Below are positions 59,551 to 64,000 of a stretch of DNA of 64,000 nt, piece after piece. Numbering within the stretch: position 1 is the stretch's first letter; each line of letters opens with the position of its first letter. The position numbers and the translations under genes are program-made. The stretch is from Marchantia polymorpha subsp. ruderalis (lineage: Eukaryota; Streptophyta; Marchantiopsida; Marchantiales; Marchantiaceae), in NCBI GenBank assembly GCA_037833965.1, contig AP031356.1:4052501-4116500 (forward strand). Direction: 5' to 3'. The notes under the pieces are model-generated. The model had not been told where the DNA came from. It made no database searches and saw nothing but the letters and a program-made list of their open reading frames with translations.

Positions 59551-59690
59551 GTTCGAAGAGGAGGGGAGAGGACCACGAGGACACTCGCCGCCTCGAGCGT
59601 AGGGAAGAGAGGAGGAAGTCTAAAGAAGAGGAGAAGTCTAGCCGAAGAAAAAGGCCGGGTACACCTCCGGCGATACGGAACATCCAGCCG

Positions 59691-60449
59691 GTGCGGAACT
59701 CGGAGAAGGCGGACAGGTCTTTAGAAGAGTTCCGGACCCGAGACTACCTTCCGGACATCAAAGATGAGGTGAGCCACCTCATCAAGGAAGCACTGAGCGC
59801 CGGAACGATATCCGACGACCGGAAGGCGGCTAGGCCCCATACACCACTTCCGACCGCGACTACAGAAAGGGTGGCGGCTGTGACTTCCAACACTTCCTAC
59901 GACATAGTGGAGGACATAGGGAGTCAGAGGGCAAATATTTCCTTCCACCAGCTGTTGGAGGACAATAAGACGTACCGAAAGATGCTAATGCTTTCGTTGC
60001 GCCGACCACGCAAACCCCGAAAAGGGAAACTTCCGGCTGTGTACAGAGTGGAAGGAGGAGACCTAGGACCTCCGGAGATCGAAGTAGAGATCGGAGGTTG
60101 TGTCATACAGAAGGTACCAGTGGACTCCGGTTCGGGCGTGAACATCATGACCGAGGAGACAGCGAACTCCTTGGGGTTCCAGACCTTCGAGCCTACAACC
60201 CGAGTGTTGCGGCTGGCCGATCAAACGCGCAGAATGCCGCTAGGAATGTTGAGCAATGTGAGAACCAACATTGGAGGAGTGGACTTTCAACTGTCATACA
60301 TAATATTGCAGCCTCTGATGAAGAAAGGTTATGATGTGGTGCTTGGCAGACCGTGGCTATACGATGTCAAAGCAAGGTGTGACTGGAGGAGGAAGAGATT
60401 GCAGTTCCGGAACCCTACGGACCCTCCAACTGTCATTACCGTACCATGA
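59691..60449 (+). mobile_element. Aspartic protease region of the F2 element
   Basis: The catalytic-type motif VPVDSGSGVNIM is followed by LGFQTFEPTTRVLRLADQT and a YDVVLGRPWL block, as in Ty3 proteases where the ILGRPWL word follows the flap. It lies between gag and reverse transcriptase. Upstream is a linker that starts VRNSEKADRS-like and is not conserved in known families I can recall. Confidence 0.8.
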
Positions 60450-60722
60450 ACCAAGGTACCACACGAGGGCGAAACACCGTCGACCACCTCCGGTTACACG
60501 ACTGGAGGGGAGACCAGCTCGTCATACCCTTCAGATAAAGAAATGTCGGATGAGTTTGTGGGTTACGTCACTTGCTGCTTTATTGAGGAGGAAGGGGACG
60601 ATGTGCATCCGGACGACGAATAGCAACTAACAGTCGGACTGGGCAAAAGCGAGATCAGTCACACAGAGGGGATTGTCGACCCAAGTGACTATTGTGAACT
60701 GCAGCTCAGTCCAGACAAAGGC

Positions 60723-61740
60723 TTGAAGGTGTCAAGCCAGGTACAAGGAAAAGAGTTGAACAGGGTACAGGCGTTTCTTCGCCAGTATGAGGATGTCTTC
60801 GCATGGAAGATTGAAGACATGAAGGGCATACCTGCAAAGTATGAAGAGCACAGGATCGACTTGTTGGACGAGGCAGTTCCGGTTCGCCAACACCAATACA
60901 AGCTCAACCCAAAATATTCATTGTTGGTGAAGGACGAAATCGATAAGTACCTGAGCGCAGGGATCATCTACCCGGTACTCAGTAGCGAGTGGGTGTCGCC
61001 TATTGTAATAGTGCCCAAGAAACTGACGGGTAAGATCCGGGTGTGCCAGGACTTCAGAAAGCTAAATGCAGCAACGAGGAAGGACCATCACCCTCTCCCT
61101 TTTACGGACTCTATTTTGGATCATGTCGCAGGGCATGAATGCTACAGTTTCCTAGACGAGTTCTCCGGCTACAACCAGGTGTCCATTAGAGAACAGGACA
61201 AGGACAAAACAACCTTCACGACCGACTGGGGAACCTACGCTTATCACAAGATGCCTTTCGGGCTGTGCAACGCGCCAGCGACGTTCCAGCGGATGATGAC
61301 AAATATCTTCCAAGAGCACCTGAGGAAGTTCCTGGAAATTTTCATCGATGACTTTTGTGTCTTCGGTAAAAAGTCGGAGCACCTTAACCACCTTCGGTAG
61401 ACGTTTGACAGATGTCGGGAAAGCAGCTTGTCCTTGCACCCTGAGAAGTGTTTTTTCTTTATGACCAGCGGAATCCTGCTGGGGCACAGAGTTTCGTCCG
61501 ATGGCATTCCGGTAGATGTAGAGAAGGTGAAGATTATTCTCGAACTTCAGCCGCCGACGAACCTGCGTGAGTTGAGGGCCTTCCTTGGCCATGTAGGCTA
61601 TTACAGGAGGTTCATAAATATGTACGCCATCTTGGCAGCCGATCTGACAAAGCTGCTTAAGAAGGAAGAACCCTATGTGTGGGGCAAGGAGCAACAGCTA
61701 GCCTTTGAAACACTCAAAGCTAAACTGACGAGAGAGAAGA
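60723..61740 (+). mobile_element. Reverse transcriptase and start of RNase H, F2 element
   Basis: Ty3 reverse transcriptase blocks appear in order: WVSPIVIVPKK, VCQDFRKLNAATRKDHHPLP, YSFLDEFSGYNQV, MPFGLCNAPATFQRMM and the IDDFCVF catalytic box. The thumb/connection follows (LRELRAFLGHVGYYRRFI) and the RNase H lead-in WGKEQQLAFETLKAKL. The sequence type recalls the Tat/Athila side of plant Ty3 (no chromodomain seen), in line with the tRNA-Asp site. It stops near 61740; integrase and a 3' LTR are not seen. Broken in a few places. Confidence 0.85.
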
Positions 61741-61744
61741 GAGA

Positions 61745-62460
61745 AGGAAACCCCATCCTCGGAGTAGGATGGAAATGCGCGGATGGCGGAGGGGTCAGCG
61801 GTCCTCCCTACGCCGAAGGCACGGACGCCTTTGGCGGAAGTAAGACGACCTTCGGGTCAAGAGCGACAACACGCGGCACGGATGAGTGTGCCGCCTACGG
61901 ATAGGAGAATTCCTGCGGATAGGAGAGCGCCTACGCATAGGCGAGACTCGCTTTCGGTGCAGCGCAGGAAAGGAAAGGAGCCGGCGGAAGATCCGCCTTC
62001 GGATCAAGGGCCTTCGGCGGTGAGACCACCGGGAAATGCGCCTTCGGCGCAAGGGCCTTCGGGCCACCGAGTTGCAAGTAGGGAGCCGGCGGGGAACGCG
62101 CCCTCGGCGGGAAGTCCGCCGGAAGGTGCGCCTTCGGCGGAAGGGCCTTCGGGCCAAGGGACATCAGGCGAGCCGCCTTCGACTCAAACGCCTTTGGCGG
62201 AAGCGCCGCTGACAATAGCGCCTACGCATAGACGGGACGCACCCCCAACGCAGGACCTAACGAGGGAGCAGGACCTATCAAAGGAGCGGGACCTAACGGA
62301 GGAGCTGATTGACTGTCGGCAGGAGGAAACACGTGTGCGCGATGCACAACTGCAATCGGCGCACTTGCAATCGGCGCACAAGTTGATTAGGGTCTCGTTG
62401 GAAAGAGCTCGCGACGCTCGTTCCAACAAATCCAAGAACTCTTCAAACGGATAAGGCGTC
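61745..62460 (+). mobile_element. F1-type U3 linker fragment and hairpin module
   Basis: The PSAEG-type linker (61783-62370) includes palindrome CGCCTACGCATAGGCG at 61928-61943 and the word RDLTEELIDC, matching the F1 frame. It passes near 62380 straight into a U3 hairpin module (62394-62450), which in a normal LTR lies upstream of the frame. A rearranged fragment. Confidence 0.7.
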
Positions 62461-62507
62461 ACTAAGTTATGAGCGTTGAAAGCGGCGGATAGGGTAGGAC
62501 AAAATCG

Positions 62508-62582
62508 AACCGGAGGATATCAAACCGGAGGATATCAAACCGGAAGACATCCAACCGGAAGACATCCAACCGGCGAACATCG
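62508..62582 (+). repeat. Minisatellite, five 15-base units
   Basis: The units are aaccggaggatatca twice, then aaccggaagacatcc twice, then aaccggcgaacatcg. It sits between two hairpin modules (62394 and 62690). Confidence 0.92.
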
Positions 62583-63759
62583 TGCGGGCGCCTTCGGCGA
62601 TAACATATAACAGGCCTTCGGCGGTGTGCCTTCGGCGAAGGGTAAAACCGGCATAACTTTCGCAATTCGTAACGGGTTGACTTTGTTAGGGTCTCGTTGA
62701 AAAGAGCTCGCGACACTCGTTCCAACGAGCCCAAGAAATTTTGAAACGGAGCAAGGATCCGTGGATTATGAGTGTCGGGAGTGACTGTTATGGATAGGCA
62801 AAGGTGCGGTCGTGCGTCTTCGGCGGGTGGATGCCTTCGGCGGTGCGCGGAAGAAGATCCCCTCCGGCGGTGATCGGGTGGTCAGGATGTAGAATGTACA
62901 GGTGTGGTGGTGGCTGCGGCGTGAAGTCGCGAAGTGGGAGCAAGCAACTACCCATCATTGCGGGTGGGGCATGCAGGCGGGCTGTGGGTGTCTCGGCCTT
63001 GGATTTTCAAGGTGGTGTGCTTGGCCTTGGAGCTGAGACCTGGTGGTGTGTTCGGCCTGGGAGCGGAGAGTTGGGAGTGCACCAGTGTGCGAGAGCTTGA
63101 GGTGTGCGTGTGTGGAGACGGAAGTGGTATCGGTCGTAGGATAGAGTGTGGTGTGAGCGATTTTTCGCAGGGAAGTGGTGAGAGTTAGGAGGGGAGTGTG
63201 GAGAGTTCGAAGTAGGAGGAAGCAAACTCTCGTGGGTGGAGAGTTGTATCTGAGAGTGAAATTTAAGTGGGATCTGGGATTGAAGTGTAAAATCTGTGAG
63301 TGGGATCTGAGATCAGAGTGGAAGATCTGAGAATGGGAGCTGAGAGTGAAGTGAAATCTGAGACTGAAATCTGACAGTCGGAATTTGAATTTGAAACTAG
63401 AAAGGGAGAGTTGAATCTGAGAGAGGAATCCGGTGGGGTCTGAAGGTGGGAGCTGAGAAATCGATGCTGAAATCTGAGTAGGAATTGGGAGTGGGATTGG
63501 GATCTAGGAAAGCCCACAGCGGCTGTAGTATTGAGGAAGTCACCTAGAGTTGGGTTAGAGCTTTATGTAACAAAGAGCTTGTCTGATGCTCTTGTGGAAA
63601 TAGTAGGCAGCAGGTGTTAGTTTCAGTTTTGGACAATTTGTCTATGGAAGAGCAAGTGTTTATCATCTCATTGTCTTGAATACACTGTGAGAACATGGCT
63701 TGTGATCAGAGAAGTTAGATTATGGGAGTTCGAACCCCCACCTGGACTACAAACGCTGA
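62583..63759. other. LTR-derived leader, then low-complexity G/A-rich DNA, no gene
   Basis: It holds a second hairpin module near 62690-62780 with CTCGTTGAAA and TTCCAACGAG arms. 63180-63500 is strongly purine-rich on the + strand, with repeated 'gggatctgaga' and 'gaaatctgaga' words. Nothing coding is supported. Confidence 0.55.
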
Positions 63760-64000
63760 AGGGTGGGAAGGTTCGGCTCACAATCGTGCGGAAGGTGTCT
63801 GCGCGGATTGCAATTGTGCATCGCACACACGTATTTCCTCCTGCCGACAGTCAATCCGCTCCTCCGTTAGGTCCCGCTCCTCCATTAGGTCCTGCGCCAG
63901 GGATGCGTCCTGCCTATGCGTAGGCGCAATCGTCGTCGGCGCTCACGCCGAGGGCGCAGCGCCGAAGCCGTCTACCGCCGAAGGCGGTTGAGCCGAAGGC
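63760..64000 (-). mobile_element. F1-type U3 linker fragment, running off the window
   Basis: Collinear with 28530-28740 (also - strand): 'ggattgcaattgtgcatcgc' and 'ctcctccgttaggtcccgct', palindrome GCCTATGCGTAGGC at 63912-63925, then 'gccgaaggcg' words. Opposite in orientation to the fragment at 61745. The rest lies beyond the window. Confidence 0.75.

Noticed and set aside
63745-63765. tRNA-like T arm (agttcgaacccccacc)
   Set aside because: The stem has mismatches, and no acceptor, D or anticodon arm is present upstream.

Overview
The window reads as nuclear DNA of a land plant. The signs are a spliced, tandemly duplicated family of small LEA/KIN-type stress proteins with ABA-response elements, a plant-type nuclear tRNA-Glu, and deeply nested plant Ty3 and Ty1/copia LTR elements. 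The long-LTR Ty3 proteins recall repeats I associate with bryophytes, possibly a Marchantia-type liverwort. That placement rests on memory and is uncertain.

Region 1 (1-22,250) is host-like. Five two-exon LEA-like genes lie on the + strand at 1340, 4456, 12109, 14268 and 19736. Copies 1-4 are near identical and share a 136-nt intron. Copy 5 is diverged. Flanking DNA shows two kinds of 3' flank (alpha after copies 1 and 3, beta after copies 2 and 4), plus an orphan alpha flank at 6885 with no coding sequence before it. The array therefore grew by segmental duplication and was then rearranged. Every copy has the ABRE word ACGTGTC 250-370 bp before its start and a TATA box. Copy 1 has TTG where its sisters have ATG. 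A 650-bp foldback lies upstream of copy 1. Spacers are very AT-rich except for one GC-rich island at 6030-6884. A single tRNA-Glu(CTC) lies on the - strand at 16980-17052. The remaining intergenic DNA shows no gene I can support.

Region 2 (22,260-48,020) is a nest of LTR elements inside one another: an old Ty1/copia fossil (- strand), an old Ty3 fossil (- strand), a 5.3-kb solo LTR of family F1 (- strand, 26326-43770), an F2 LTR (+ strand, 29278-41386, with 5-bp target duplication CCTTC on both sides), and an F1 LTR with primer-binding site and gag (+ strand, from 30577).

Region 3 (48,674-64,000) is a second nest: F3 LTR pieces, a 2.8-kb solo LTR with target duplication ACCGC, an LTR start at 52442, and an F2 element with LTR, primer-binding site, gag, protease and reverse transcriptase (52877-61740), followed by F1-type fragments.

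The most unusual biology is in families F1-F3. Their long LTRs carry a reading frame of up to about 1,030 codons, placed between the LTR start and a TATA box near the LTR end, that is, in U3. In genomic RNA this frame would follow pol, a topology like the sag gene of mouse mammary tumour virus. The protein has a conserved alpha-helical-looking domain, a basic nuclear-signal-like motif, a long disordered linker, an acidic run and a coiled coil. The linker DNA is packed with short perfect palindromes that also occur outside the frame, and the sister family carries a different palindrome at the same place. Two hairpins recur across LTR copies: one in U3, and one at the predicted RNA start with a paired substitution.
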